Positions 28,101-39,789 of a stretch of 64,000 nucleotides of DNA are shown one piece after another (the stretch's first letter is position 1; every line of letters begins with the position of its first letter). The notes beneath the pieces are model-generated. The model made no database searches. It saw nothing but the letters and a program-made list of their open reading frames with translations, and had not been told where the DNA came from. The stretch is from Nepenthes gracilis (taxonomy: Eukaryota > Streptophyta > Magnoliopsida > Caryophyllales > Nepenthaceae). The translations under genes were made by a program, and so were the position numbers. The DNA is taken from contig BSYO01000025.1 in the NCBI GenBank assembly GCA_033239525.1, positions 310,001 to 374,000 of the forward strand, read 5' to 3'.

Positions 28101-29340
28101 AGATGTAAGGATGCCCGACGGCATGGAGAACTCCCTCTCACGGCCACGAACAACGTGGTTAAAATACCGCGAAGGAGTGTTCTCATGCGGTCGTTGATCG
28201 TGCGAAGTGACTCGAACTCGTGGTCAATCGAGGTGAAGGGAAAACTCCGAGGTCTAGAGTAAAGGCCCTAACCTTGAGTTTGTTCGATTCGAACACATCC
28301 CGAGATACAATTGTCGATCGCCGGGACGCGCCGCCAGGACCATGGAGCAAGACACGAGAGAGCCAGGGAAGTTTTCATGATCGCGAAGACAAAGAAGTGC
28401 TATGGGTCGACACGGAAACCTGGATGACACCGTACGTGAGGTTCCTAAGCGAGGGGACCCTAACGACATCAACGGGGGATCAAGAAGCCCAGGATGGTAT
28501 GCGATCTTGAATGAGAGGCTATACAGCGAGATACTCCAAAGTGCCTCACGCCGAAGAAGCCGATTATTTTGAGTGCATCTAAGGTCATGCGGCTCGCACA
28601 TGATAAATTCAATGTCATCTCAAGGGTTCTATTGGCCTACCATGAAGGGGAGACGCTATGGAATTCATAAATGTGAAAGTTTTGGTCCATGGCAATAACC
28701 AGCCAAAGAAGCACTACTCCAATCCCCATCCAAATAATACTTGGGCCCCTAGCTACCGACAAAGAAAATTCTTGATTGTCGGCATCGACTACTTTACCAA
28801 GTGGGTGGAAGTCGTCCCTCTCGCTAAAATCACGGAGTAGAATATCAAGGTATCGCTTTGCCGCCGGGACCCCCCGAGGTCCGAGTGACCGATAACGGGA
28901 CCCAATTCACCGGCAAGCACTTTAAACCCATTCATGGTGGCACACCCTCGTGCAAACGGACAGTCGAAGTGAGTTGAAAACCGGGTTGGAAGACAGGGGC
29001 TTCGGACCGAGGAGCTATTTGTGCTATGGTTCGAACGCGCGAGAGAGCCGACAAAGGAGAAACCTTTGCAGGCCGTGGTGCTCGTGGAGGTGGGACCATC
29101 ACCCTGGATCGAATGCTTCAATAGCCGCCAACGAACAAAGGCTCCGGGAAAGAAGTCAATAAAACAAAGAGGCCTATCGCAACTATACCGAAAGTTGGAG
29201 ATCCGGTCCACCGGAGCGTAGAGGCGGGAAAGGATAGGAACAAACTCTCCCCGGGTGGGAGGCCGTTCCTCGTCTCCGAAAAAAGAGGAACGCGGTGCAA
29301 TGGACTCCGCCACCAACTTAAGGAAGTACTATCAATGATG
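25194..29340 (+). pseudogene. Element B gag-pol remnant
   Basis: ATG at 25194 opens MVNTRAPM. A gag word DPMDHLKCFRTHLSL is at about 25777-25821, the protease word VFIDNES near 26560, RT near 27200-27450 (FMDVNKAYP; EVYVDD with both aspartates), RNase H near 27860-27960 (RYPHAKKMAW; LQKPETSGRLVKWAV-like) and integrase near 28640-29000 (VGIDYFTKWVEVVPLAKIT; VTDNGTQFTGKHF). Frames change often and spacing between landmarks is shorter than in element D (about 4.1 versus 5.4 kb), pointing to many small deletions. Confidence 0.75.
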
Positions 29341-30781
29341 CTACAAAAGCAATCATGCATCATAATGAATGCTTGGACATGAGCTTTATCTTTTGATTAG
29401 CATAATCACTCTATCTATCATTCTGCATATTCATTTGTGTGAATTAATGACATGCATTGTATCCTTAAATCATACGACCTAGACTGTCCCTAAGTCGGGA
29501 GGACAAGTGTCCGTTCGTAAAACCAGTCCTTGGCCTAGTGCCAGACGGTCCAAAATCAACCGTCTCAGGATGTATGGCCTCGGGACGGCCAGGCATTTTG
29601 GAATGAGAAGATTACGCCCCGTGCTAGAAAGTAGCTGGGACATTTCACCGAAAGGACCAGGTGAAAACCCAAGGTGGAGACCCAAGCGCTCAAAAGCAAG
29701 CCCGAGGGCTTCAAGTCCCCAACCACCAAAACCTTAGGGGGCAAGAATCGCAGGCTGCGGCGACCTTCTCACAAGAGAGCACCCTCGAGTCTACAATGGT
29801 CGTGGGCTAGGACCTCAACTTGGTGACTATAACGCCTTGACGGGGGCGACACACCTCCCGCAATCATACGCGATTCCAGAAGAGGATACCGTGGCCGGGC
29901 AACCGCGCTAACCCTCGTTGCGGCTAAATTCTTGGCGGAGACACTCAGGATCGAGCCCCCAAACGTGTGAGTGACATCTTCTTAATAAGGATGAGCACCA
30001 CGCAAGAAGGCGCCCGGATAGGGCCTTAGTGGCTCCAAAGAGCCTAACTCAACATGAGAAATGATCCAGCAGGACTACAACAAACGGAGATAGCAAGCAA
30101 CATCCCACGATGGAAAAAGCACAAATACGAAGAAGAAAAAACGCTTTTCATTGAATATGAAGAACAAAATGGTACAAAGGCAAAAGATGGTCTAAAGATC
30201 AACACAAGAGGAGACTAATCGAGACCAGCCTCCTCATGAAATCCTCAGCGGATGCCGGGATCCCAACGGATGAAAACTCCCCAAGAACGTGGGGAGCCAC
30301 CATGGAGGAATATGGAAGCGGATATCATCCCAATAGTTTTAGAGAACCGCCAACCGTGTCTCTAACCTATAGTAACGTGATCCTCCAAGGTTCTTTAGTC
30401 GCGCCATTCTAGTTGCGCGCCGTTCTCCTCTTTGAGAGATGCATTGGGCCCTTCCATTGAAGATTGAATGAAGGAGGGCGGACAACACATCAAAAGGGTC
30501 AAAACTTCTAGAGCTGCGTGTAAGGAGCAACGTCAAAAACACTTCCAAAGCATGTATCGGTAAAGGAAAGATCAAAACAGCTGTACCTAGCGGGAGTAGA
30601 ACGGGAGAACCCTAGGCCAGAAAGAGCCTCTCCTTGGGGTTCCGCTCCTTCGCCAACGGAGGAGGGAAACACGAGGCTACCGTTGGAATAAGAAATGACA
30701 TCATGAGGATATTGTCCGCTTTGGGTTAATGAGGCCAAATAACGGTTTTTATGTACGGAATCCACCGCCCCCAAAACGCGT

Positions 30782-30850
30782 CCTCAAGGGAGAGGTATCC
30801 ACACCCTTTAATAAGGCATGTTCGTTCACCTCCCCATCCGATGTGGGACT
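30782..30850 (+). repeat. Direct repeat copy 1 in element B
   Basis: Shares TATCCACACCCTTTAATAAG, GGCATGTT and CACCTCCCCATCCGATGTGG with 30981-31046. The word CATCCGATGTGGGACT recalls a dispersed plant intergenic repeat, but I cannot name its family. Confidence 0.85.
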
Positions 30851-30980
30851 TGATCCCCACCCCTGGGGACCCATCCCCGGCTCCAGCGCCGGCACACGGA
30901 AATGATACCATCTTAATTATCATAAGGATATTGACGGCGTCCTGTGCCAACAAGTCGATTTTTTATTGATAATGAAAATC

Positions 30981-31046
30981 CTTCAAGGGAAGTATCCACA
31001 CCCTTTAATAAGGCATGTTTTTCACCTCCCCATCCGATGTGGGACT
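30981..31046 (+). repeat. Direct repeat copy 2 in element B
   Basis: Second copy of 30782-30850, about 199 bp downstream, with a few small gaps. Confidence 0.85.
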
Positions 31047-32003
31047 CTACAGCTTCCCCTTCGTCGGCTTGAACCGGATGGAGCGCCGTCCTCCGAAAAG
31101 CCTTCGGGAGCCTGACAAATGGGCTGAAGTCACCGACGACTGCCCCCGACCTCCACTATATAAATCCGGCCCTCAGAATAACGACAGGTCAGAGAGCGAG
31201 CGAGTGGATTCCAAGTGGGAAGAGACTCCACCTCGCAAACTTTGCGAAAGTCCCATTGAGGAATGCATGCGGTTTCCCCGGCGACCCGCTCTCGCAGCCT
31301 CTTCGGCCGGACGAATGCTAAGACGATTCCTAGGAGTAGAAGTCCCCTCGGCTTTCCTTAGCCTCTTAAGGGCGGCCGGCCTCGTTCGACGACTCCAGAC
31401 TCGATGTGAGCGGCTTTCCTCCTCGATCCCCGGACGGTGGAGGAGCATTTATATCTCGAGACCTTGCCCGATCGGTGATCGCCCATCCCGAACGAGATCC
31501 CCATTTGCAGGCCTCGAACGTGATGGAGGTAAGGAAGTAACCCTAAATCAAGAATTTTGCCTCTTCAGACTTGATAGAGATACATTTAAAGATTGGCTTC
31601 TGAAAATTCGAAATCGGGCCCCACACCCGAGCTCGTGAGTCGGGAGGCTCTCAAAAAGAAGAAGCGCTCCTTCAAGCCCTTCAAGTCGAGTTGGTGCCGC
31701 GAAGCTAAACCCCGCCTTTGGGGACATCGACACCCAATCCTCCGACCGTGAACGGAAGATTAATCTTCTTTGCCTTGGCATCAAAAGAGCCGTGAAGGAT
31801 GGCAAAAATGCACAAGGATACAAGATAGCGCAGGCGTTGGGGTGCAAATCGAATTTGATGCAATGCGAGCCCCCTCGAATTTGCCCTGGGGCGGGGGCTC
31901 TATCCCGGTGCGTCGGAAGAAAACAACCCAATCGCGGGGAAGGTGTGTTGCGGAATGGGCCCAGGAACAACCGATCATTGGCCCGCCTGGCATGGGGGGC
32001 TAG

Positions 32004-32795
32004 TGTTGGGTCCCATGTAGTGGCCCATGAAGAATTGCCAAGCCCATGAAATTGCGAAAGGTCCAAAAGCCCATATAGAGGTTCTCTGACGGCAACGGAA
32101 CCTAGCAACATATTTAATGCGTCGCCGGGAAACAAGCGAAAAAGGCTAGTCAATAGAGGGGTGGCTGGAGTAGCGTCAACGGCTCCCGCTGCCGTCTGCA
32201 GGCAACCAACCAATCCCAGCTCAGGGGGAAATCTGGCGTGGCTGGCAACACTCAGAAGTACGCCATCCACGACAAAAGGACACGGTAGTCCAATGGATAT
32301 ACTAGAGATTCCAAGGGCGTTTTGGTGCCCAGAGTCCAAGGGAGAGGCCTATAAGAGCCTCGCGCCCCACGAGAGGAAAGGATCTTCTCTTCGATCTCTT
32401 CTTCATGGCTGAATGCGACCGAATCAAACTAATCATCCGAGCTTCCTTCTTCCACTTAAAAAAGAAAGAACCGAGGATAAACTCACTTCCGCCCATCAAG
32501 AGCAAGCTCACAATTACTCATCCCACGTCAACTCAGACTACGGAAAAGTCAGCCACCCATTGCAGTGCACCAAGGAAGCCAGGCCTTCCACCACCTCCTC
32601 GCTGCATTCTCCATATCACCACACGAGCATCTCTTACGCTTTCACAGCATTCATCCGCGCATCGCCCTTAGCGTGCGCCATTTCCGTCCATTGTGGGAAT
32701 CTGCTGACTTGAGCGTCGAAGCGGCTTCGGTGGGAGAAATCCTGCCGGACCCCTGACCTTTTGTTTGTTGTTTGTGTTGTGTAGGTCCAGGTTCA
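32004..32795 (+). repeat. 3' LTR of element B
   Basis: Starts TGTTGGGTCCC right after GGCATGGGGGGCTAG. The end was placed at GTTCA, the last point where it matches the 5' remnant. TGACTTGAGCGTCGAAG is at 32705-32721. Start is fairly secure; end uncertain by some bases. Confidence 0.65.
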
Positions 32796-33278
32796 TAGAT
32801 AGGGACCTTTTGTTTGATACCGATTAACCAAACGGTGCCTCTATTATAAATAAAACCTCTCCAAAAAAAAAGGGAAGAGAAAAAAATACTATTTAATCAA
32901 ACGAGTGTCCAAAAGGAGCACAACCCTTCAAAGATTCACTCATCCCCATCCTCTATACATTCTATGTCTATTTTCTTGTATCTTTTCAAATCCGAATAAA
33001 AAGACCACTAACTTAAATATCAGAGGATACATTGGAGAATAAATCTCGTATACATCTTATTTCTAATTTATTTTATTATTGTGCATACGATTTAAATTTA
33101 TAATTACAAAGACCAAACCTATTTACATTCAAATATTTAAGTAAAGCTATCGGCTTTCTAATTTGTACATCAATCCAAATTCTAGATACTTATCATTGAC
33201 ACCATTTATAAAAATGTAGTAAAACTATCCGTTCTCATTAATAACAAAAACCATCCCACTTCGGTACACAAAGCAAGT

Positions 33279-34520
33279 ATGGTTAACAACAGAGCCCAAT
33301 CAAGTTTATCTAGGGACATCATCTCTCACGATGATGACTTGACGGAGGGTAGTCATGAGGATGTCTGTCCGCCCACCATTATTATTATGGAGACACTAGC
33401 GGCCCAGGTCGACTCCATGTCCAATGTACTCATATCCCTTTGGAATAGACTAGAGGGACACCCGCTAAGAGCTCTAGCCCAAAATTCGCAAGTCTTTACT
33501 TTCAAAAGGCAGAACCGAAGGAAAAAGTCTCCTTCATAGGGGCTAACCCCACAACCCACAAACTCAAAAGCTCAAAAAATCTCGAATGAATGAATCCTAA
33601 CTCAATTTGAAGGTTGGCTCAACTTTAAAACCTGGGAAGAAAGTTCTAAGCGACAAAACCCCACGATGTTCTCAAGATGTAGGAAAACCTTTGACTGGTG
33701 ATGAGGCTTCATGCAGCAGTCTTTCAATGAAATTCTCTAGCCAATAGGTCTAGCATGTTTTAGATAATTATTTAGAGTTGAAGACATTTTTCAATGTGAA
33801 GAGAGTTGCCTCCACCTCCCAGGTGGAGGAGAGAATTGGAAATATTGAGTTGCAATTGTTCCAAGAAAGTATAGATGGATATTCAGCTGACTTAAGTAAG
33901 TATGAGGGAGATCAAGATGTATTGACTCCCTCTCAAGTTTAAAATACCGGATTTAGAACCTTATGACAGAAACTCTGATCTGATAGACCATTTGGATTAC
34001 TTCCATACATTATTGGATTTCCATGGCTTAAAAAATCCAACCTTATGTCTTTACTTTCTATTAATCCTTAGGGGGACATGCCCAAATTTGGTTTTACCGG
34101 CTAGAGCCAAATTTTATTTGACCCTTTCGAGAGATAGGTGATAAATTTCTATCCCAATTTGCCTCTAGTATAATGGAGGAAAAATAACGGTGGCATTTGG
34201 TCCAAACTCAGCAAAATCTAAATGAAAGTCTAAAGCACTTCTTAGTCCAATTCAATGTAGAGACTTGAGAAATATCAAAACTAACCGATGAGATGAAGTT
34301 AAACCCATTCATGGCAATTGTGCAATTGGGTGAGTTTTTTTAAGTATTTGATTCAGCAAAATCCCAAAACCTTCCTTGGGGTGGAGACCATCACCCAAGT
34401 ATATATTACCGTCGAAGAAGTCAATGAAACAAAGAGGTCGCAGCATACAGATCACCACTTGGGATCAACTGGTGGAAAAAAGAGAAATGGTGATGGCTCC
34501 TCCACCCAAAATCCTTAAAA
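33279..34520 (+). pseudogene. Zone C gag remnant
   Basis: ATG at 33279 opens MVNNRAQ, parallel to the MVNTR starts of B and D. Gag landmarks follow in shifting frames: PDLEPYD..SDLIDHLDYF near 33950-34010 and KFLSQFASSIMEEK near 34140-34185. Stops throughout. Confidence 0.7.
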
Positions 34521-35267
34521 GCAATCAGGGATAGAATCGAGTATCAGAAGAGAATACTAATATTTGAATCTAACATCTTTGAACGATATTTAGACAAATG
34601 TCTTGATGTAAATCTGGAATGAGAAGTTCCTAAAGTACTCCAAACCGATGAAAAACCCAAAAGGTGGAGACCAGTTGAAATAATGTTTCTACCATTGATC
34701 TCTACATCACAACACTGAGAATTATTGGACTCTATAGAAAAAGATTGAGACTATCATTCAAAGAGGATATCTTAATAAATTCTTGAGAGACTCAGGGTGA
34801 GCCCTCGGGAGTGCTAATAATGATGAGGCAGAGTTATAAAAACAACTGCGAGGTTGGGTGGCAGATGGAGTAGCAAACATGATGTTAACAAGGACATCTA
34901 GAAGTAAAGCTCGAGACCACTCTGAGAAAACTTTCAACAACAAGAAACAAAGGCTAGGAATATGGAATAATATCATTAATTTTAGTAACGATGATATGAC
35001 TTATATAGTAACTCCCCATTCTTACATTCTAGTTGTATTTGCACTTGTTTTGAATGGTACCCTCAAAACTTCTAGATACTTCTAATTGTATCTAAAAGTA
35101 AAGCTCAAGAACACCCTAAGAAAACTTCCAACAATGAGAAACAGAGGCTAGGAATAAGAAATGATATCATTAATTTTAGTAATGACGAAATAATTTATGT
35201 AGTAACTCTCCATTCTGACCTTCTAGTTGTATCTGTATTTGTTTTAAATGGTACCCTTAATTATCAA

Positions 35268-35657
35268 TTGAAACAAGTCTTTATTGATAATGAAAATCCC
35301 AAGAATTTATTTTTCCTTAATTCCTACGTTAAGTTTGGATTGAAAAAAGGACAAATGAAGTCGGCCGATGGTCCACTATATGAATTAGACAACGAGCTCG
35401 TATCGGTCCAAGAAACTATTCAGTTGGAAGTCACATTAGGAATGCATGCAAATACAGCCTATCGAATGCTAACATTCCTAGTAGTAGACATACCTTTTGT
35501 TTACAATGCAATATTAAGGAGACCTTACTGGGCGACGTTCGGCGCAGTGATATCAATCCCACATTTAAAGATGAAATTCATAACTCCATGTGGAGTCGAA
35601 GAGATCTCAAGCAATCAGATCACCGGTCGTACCTACTATTTAGCTCATATGAATTAG
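35268..35657 (+). pseudogene. Zone C retropepsin-like protease remnant
   Basis: An open stretch of about 129 codons with VFIDNENPKN in place of the active-site D-S/T-G, then DGPLYELDNE, TFLVVDIPFVYNAILRRP and [19 protein letters not shown]. This is the order seen in Tat-lineage proteases. The catalytic DSG is not conserved (DNE), so inactive. Confidence 0.75.
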
Positions 35658-35829
35658 ATGGTTTCAAATCATTTGATTGAGGAATTCAACCTCTGGAACA
35701 AAACAACCCTTTAGCAAGGTCAATCCAATGAATCAACCGACCAAATTCCATTAGATTTTGAGCTCGAGAAATGTGTGCAAATTAGAGGTTCTCTCTTAGA
35801 TTAACTGCGTGGGTGGCTAATAACTTTTC

Positions 35830-36510
35830 TTCAATGAAACTCAGACATGTTTGCATGGACACCAATGGATATACTAGAGATTCCAACTGAGTTGATGGTC
35901 CATAGGTTGGGTTTGGATCTTGGACACAACTAATCATGTAAAAGTAAAGGAATAAATTCATAGAGAAACTCATTATCATTAGAGAGGAAGTAAAAAAAAA
36001 ATACTCGATACAGGTTTCATAAGAAAAATCCAATACCCTGAGTGGTTGTCGAATGTAGTGCTCATCAAGAAAAGTAACAAAAAAATGGCAGATGTATGTT
36101 GATTTTACCGATATAAATAAAGTATGTTCAAAAAGATTTTTCGCTACCATAAATTGATTTGCTAGTAGACTCAATATCCGAGTATGAACTACTCTTTTTA
36201 TGGATGCTTATTTAGGATACAATCAAATCTGGATATGTCCTGAGGATGAAGAGTACATCTACTTTACGACCAACCAATGGATATATTATTATAAAGTCAT
36301 ACCTTTCAACCTAAAGAACATAGGGGCAATAAATCAGAGACTAGTAAATAGGATGTTTGAGGCACAAATAAGAAGAAATATGGAAGTATATGTAGACAAC
36401 ATGCTCATCAAAATCAAACTGAAAAATGACCATATTTGTGACCTAGGTAAAACTTTTGGGGTACTCTGAGCGTATCAAATGAAGCCAAATCCAACAAAAT
36501 GTGTAAGGAT
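35830..36510 (+). pseudogene. Zone C reverse transcriptase, N-terminal part, interrupted
   Basis: FAWTPMDILEIPTELMVHRL precedes RT. From 36200: MDAYLGYNQIWICPEDEEYI, KVIPFNLKNIGAINQRLVN and VEVY-like YVDNML, where the second catalytic Asp is Asn (AAC at 36398-36400). The frame reaches NPTKC and then meets the solo-LTR-like insertion. Confidence 0.78.
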
Positions 36511-38538
36511 CGGGTTCCTAGGACTTATTCTTTTACAGCCTTAATGAGAAGATTGGTCTAGATAACTTGACGGTCGGTTAAGGATTTTTGACCGACCGAT
36601 CAAGAATGGTTGTCCTGCCGGATTGAATCAATGGCCAGATTAAATAATTTCCTGTATTAAAAAGTATACTGGTTAAGATAGTTGACCAGATTAAAGAGTT
36701 GACCGAAACTATGATAGTTGACCGAAATTATAACCGTTGATCGGAATTAAGAGTTAACTAGAATAACCATAAAACCACAATATATAAATAAACAATAACA
36801 ATTGAGGACTAAGCAAGAGACCGAGGACTCAGCAAGAGACCGAGAACTCAGAGAGTAAGAAGAAAAGATAGTAATCGGAATGGTTAGATGACCAGAACAT
36901 GTTGATAGTAGGAATGAATCATTGACCGGTTGTAAGAGTTGATCGGATTGGTTTATTTGTCGGTTTTAATTAGAGCCTGATTAGCCAAATCATAGTAGGT
37001 GACTTGTTTCCACCTACTTCGTTGACTTTCTAGAAAGGGAATTGGAATAAGAAAAGAAGTACCAAGTAGGTGACTTACCCCTACTTACTCTCACCTAACC
37101 CATTGTCTATAAATACTGAACTTGGACATTAGGAAAGGAGTTGGACGATCTGTGAGAGAAGCACAAAGGAGAAGAATGATAGGAAAAGAGTCTTAGGCCA
37201 GATTTGAGTAAAGAATTCGTGGATCAGGCAAGTGTACCCTATGTTTATCTTTGGCTATTGCTAATTTTTGCTCAAATCCTTCAGGCGTTATTATTCTAAT
37301 GCCCTTCTTCGCTATATTGCTACGTAATGCATGACATGATAATTGCTTTTTCATATTTATGAAGAATTTCATGTTTAGCATCTATGTTATGTTTTACATG
37401 TGGAAATTACGTCTCACGGTTTATGCTTGGAAATTGTTAGAATCCCTTCTGTTTAGGCCATGGTGCATGGACAAGTTATCCGCATGTTTAAATACTGTCA
37501 ACCCATATCAGTTTGCTTACCTCACCTGTTTGCATGTTTGCTCATTGTTTATAAAAGTAAGATTTGCTCTATACAAATTTTGATCATTTGAAGCTCAAGA
37601 TTTAATAAAATTGGATTTGTTACATTTGACGGGCGAGTAGTTGCAAACTTAAAATGTAGCCAATTTCGATATGATGGCCGAGTAGTTATAGGCATAAAAT
37701 ATAGCCAATTTTTGATATATGATGGCTGAGTAGTTGTAGGACTAAAATATAGTCAATTTCGATATGATAGTCGAATAACTGCAGGCCTAAAATGTAACCA
37801 ATTTTAATATAATAGTTGAGTAGTTGTAGGCCTAAAATGTAGCAAATTTTGATATGATGGCCGAATAGCTGCAGTCCTAAAATGTATCCGGCTTTGAAAA
37901 AGGAAAATTAGTTTTGGACTTAAGTTTAGTTTGAAAATCAATTCTCATGAAAATGTATTTGACTCATGTTTTATGTTTTCGTATACATAATGCTCTCATT
38001 CCATTTCTTTTGATTTCGTTTCGAAGTTAGAATAATGCATGTCTTTGTTTATTTGTACCTTACCAAGCAATTTGCTCATTCCTTACTGTTTTCTTACCTT
38101 CAAGTAAGAATTCATGCTGGACGGGAAAGTGTAGAGCTGGATGGACTAGCTAGGCAGGAAGACTAATATGGACTCATATAGCAATTTTTGGTCGACTTGA
38201 TATATTTTTGGTCATTTTGAGAGACTTTGTATGATGATTTCGTTGTATAAATTAATGAAAAATTATATACTTCACTAAATTTTATAATTTGAGTAATTTT
38301 GGTTTCTAATGGCATCTCATTCGATAAAGGCTTTTTCCATAGACCGACCTAGATAAGGCTGATCGAAAATCTTGACCGGCCAAGTTGTGACCAACTTATA
38401 AAGTCCAGCCGTTTGGATCTTGTGTGTTCATGATTATTTAAAATTATGTATGATTATTCATGATCGTCTCGTTACTCATTTGCCTTATGTTATGAACGAA
38501 CAAGCACTATAGGTCTTTAATAATTCCGATCCATCACA
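36502..38538. mobile_element. 2.0-kb solo-LTR-like insertion inside zone C pol
   Basis: Starts TGTAAGGATCGG and ends CCGATCCATCACA, imperfect inverted termini of an LTR. It contains a TATA-like TCTATAAATACT near 37109, many TTGACCG words and a 45-bp minisatellite. It interrupts RT directly after NPTKC. No target duplication is visible, and the RT segment expected next is missing, so a deletion accompanied or followed the event. Confidence 0.6.
37628..37897. repeat. 45-bp minisatellite, six imperfect copies
   Basis: Units of 45-48 bp read approximately GATGGCCGAGTAGTTGTAGG then CCTAAAATGTAGCCAATTTT and GATAT. Copies start near 37628, 37673, 37721, 37766, 37811 and 37856. Non-coding. Confidence 0.88.
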
Positions 38539-38595
38539 CTTAGTATGAACAAACAAGCACTATATGTCATTGTGGATAAGAAGTATCTCAAATAG

Positions 38596-39465
38596 TGAAG
38601 GAAGTTCGGAGGTTAATCGGGAGACTTACAACACTCTCTTGATTTTTGATAAAATCTACAAAGAAGTATCTTCTCTTCTTTATGACTCTTAGAGGAACTA
38701 AGGCAAATGGTTTTCAATAGACAAAAAATCATCAGTTAGTCTTCCGAAATTAAAAGAATACATTGCCAAACCCCCACTCCTGTCATTTTCAAAAGAATGT
38801 AAAGAATTATATCTTTATTTGACCATATTTGACACAGTATTAAGCTCGGTCTTTTTCAGACAAGAGTCTGAGATACAACGGTTGGTTTATTATATCACTA
38901 AAATTCTGACAAACACTAAGACTCCTCACTCATATGCCAAAAGGATTGTTTTAGCACTGGTCCATTTCACCAAAAAAGTTTCAACCATACTTTTAAACTC
39001 ATAAGATCGTCATCCTAACTAATCAACAATTAAAGAGGATCCTATAGAGACCCGAGGTGTTCAAACAATTGATTAAATAGACAACAATAAAAAGGCAGGC
39101 CCTCACGAATTTCATAGTCAAAATGATAATGCCAGTTCTAAATGATATCGAGAAGTATGAAGACCCACTACAACATGAAGATACTCCAATGTGGATCTTG
39201 CATGTAAATGAGTTATCTTCTCAATCAGGGAGCGAAGCTGGTGCAGTCTTGAGAACTTCGAAGGGGTCAAAGATAAAATACTCAATGACACTCAAAGTTT
39301 TAGCCACTAATAATGTCACAGGGTATGAAACCTTATTAGCTGAGTTCATACTAATAAAGAAATGCTTAGCCAAAAGCCTGATTGTTCACAGCAAGTCAAA
39401 ACTGATCATTAACCAAGTGTTAGAAATTTCAAGTCGTCTAGCTCGTGCCTCACCAAAACCATGCT
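38596..39465 (+). pseudogene. Zone C RNase H and second (Tat-type) RNase H remnant
   Basis: VKEVRRLIGRLTT resumes the polyprotein, then LYLTIFDTVLSS and TPHSYAKRIVLALVHF mark the first RNase H. From about 39190 WILHVNELSSQSGSEAGAVL, SKGSKIKYSMTL and LIVHSKSKLIINQVLE mark the additional RNase H domain typical of Tat elements. Stops and frame changes throughout. Confidence 0.72.
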
Positions 39466-39789
39466 AAATTAAAGCACTTGATCGAGTCATTTGACAAAGT
39501 GAAAATTTGTCATATCCCAAGGAAAGATAACTAGAAGGTAGATTGGTTGGCAAAAACGACTATATTTGGGAACCCAAAGCAATATGCTAATGAGATGAAA
39601 GAAATCCTTGCGATCCCAAGCGCAGAGGTCCCGAAGAGATATTCTAGATCTCAAATAATGAAACCTGGATGACTATGTATAAAAGGTATCTTGAAGAAGG
39701 ACTTCTCCCGAAAAGCCCAGAAGAAACTCGATGTATAAAAAGGACAATGGGGTGTTACACCCTCATTGATGGAAAACTGTACCGAAGAA

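Larger units (their letters stand above)
29341..32003 (+). other. Element B region between pol and 3' LTR
   Basis: GC-rich, with no recognisable domain. It contains a duplicated block (30782-30850 and 30981-31046) and a TATA-like TATATAAAT at 31157-31165 upstream of an unrecognised plus-strand frame ending at 31638. The last bases before the LTR, GGCATGGGGGGCTAG, resemble the polypurine tract of element D. Confidence 0.5.
24728..32795 (+). mobile_element. Element B: decayed GC-rich Ty3/gypsy LTR retrotransposon
   Basis: Two related end blocks (24728-25082 and 32004-32795) bracket a GC-rich interior in the order gag, protease, RT, RNase H, integrase, then a 2.7-kb non-pol stretch. The gag start MVNTR, the protease word VFIDNES and the general layout match element D, so a Tat-related origin is likely. 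No ORF survives; short deletions are frequent. The 5' LTR is truncated, so no target duplication can be assigned on the left. Confidence 0.72.

Noticed and set aside
31015..31638. 207-codon plus-strand frame in element B
   Set aside because: No recognised domain; GC-rich sequence makes long chance frames likely. Kept only as part of a region note.
33279..33539. MVNNR frame as a host gene
   Set aside because: It parallels the gag starts of B and D and is followed by gag landmarks, so it is retroelement sequence.
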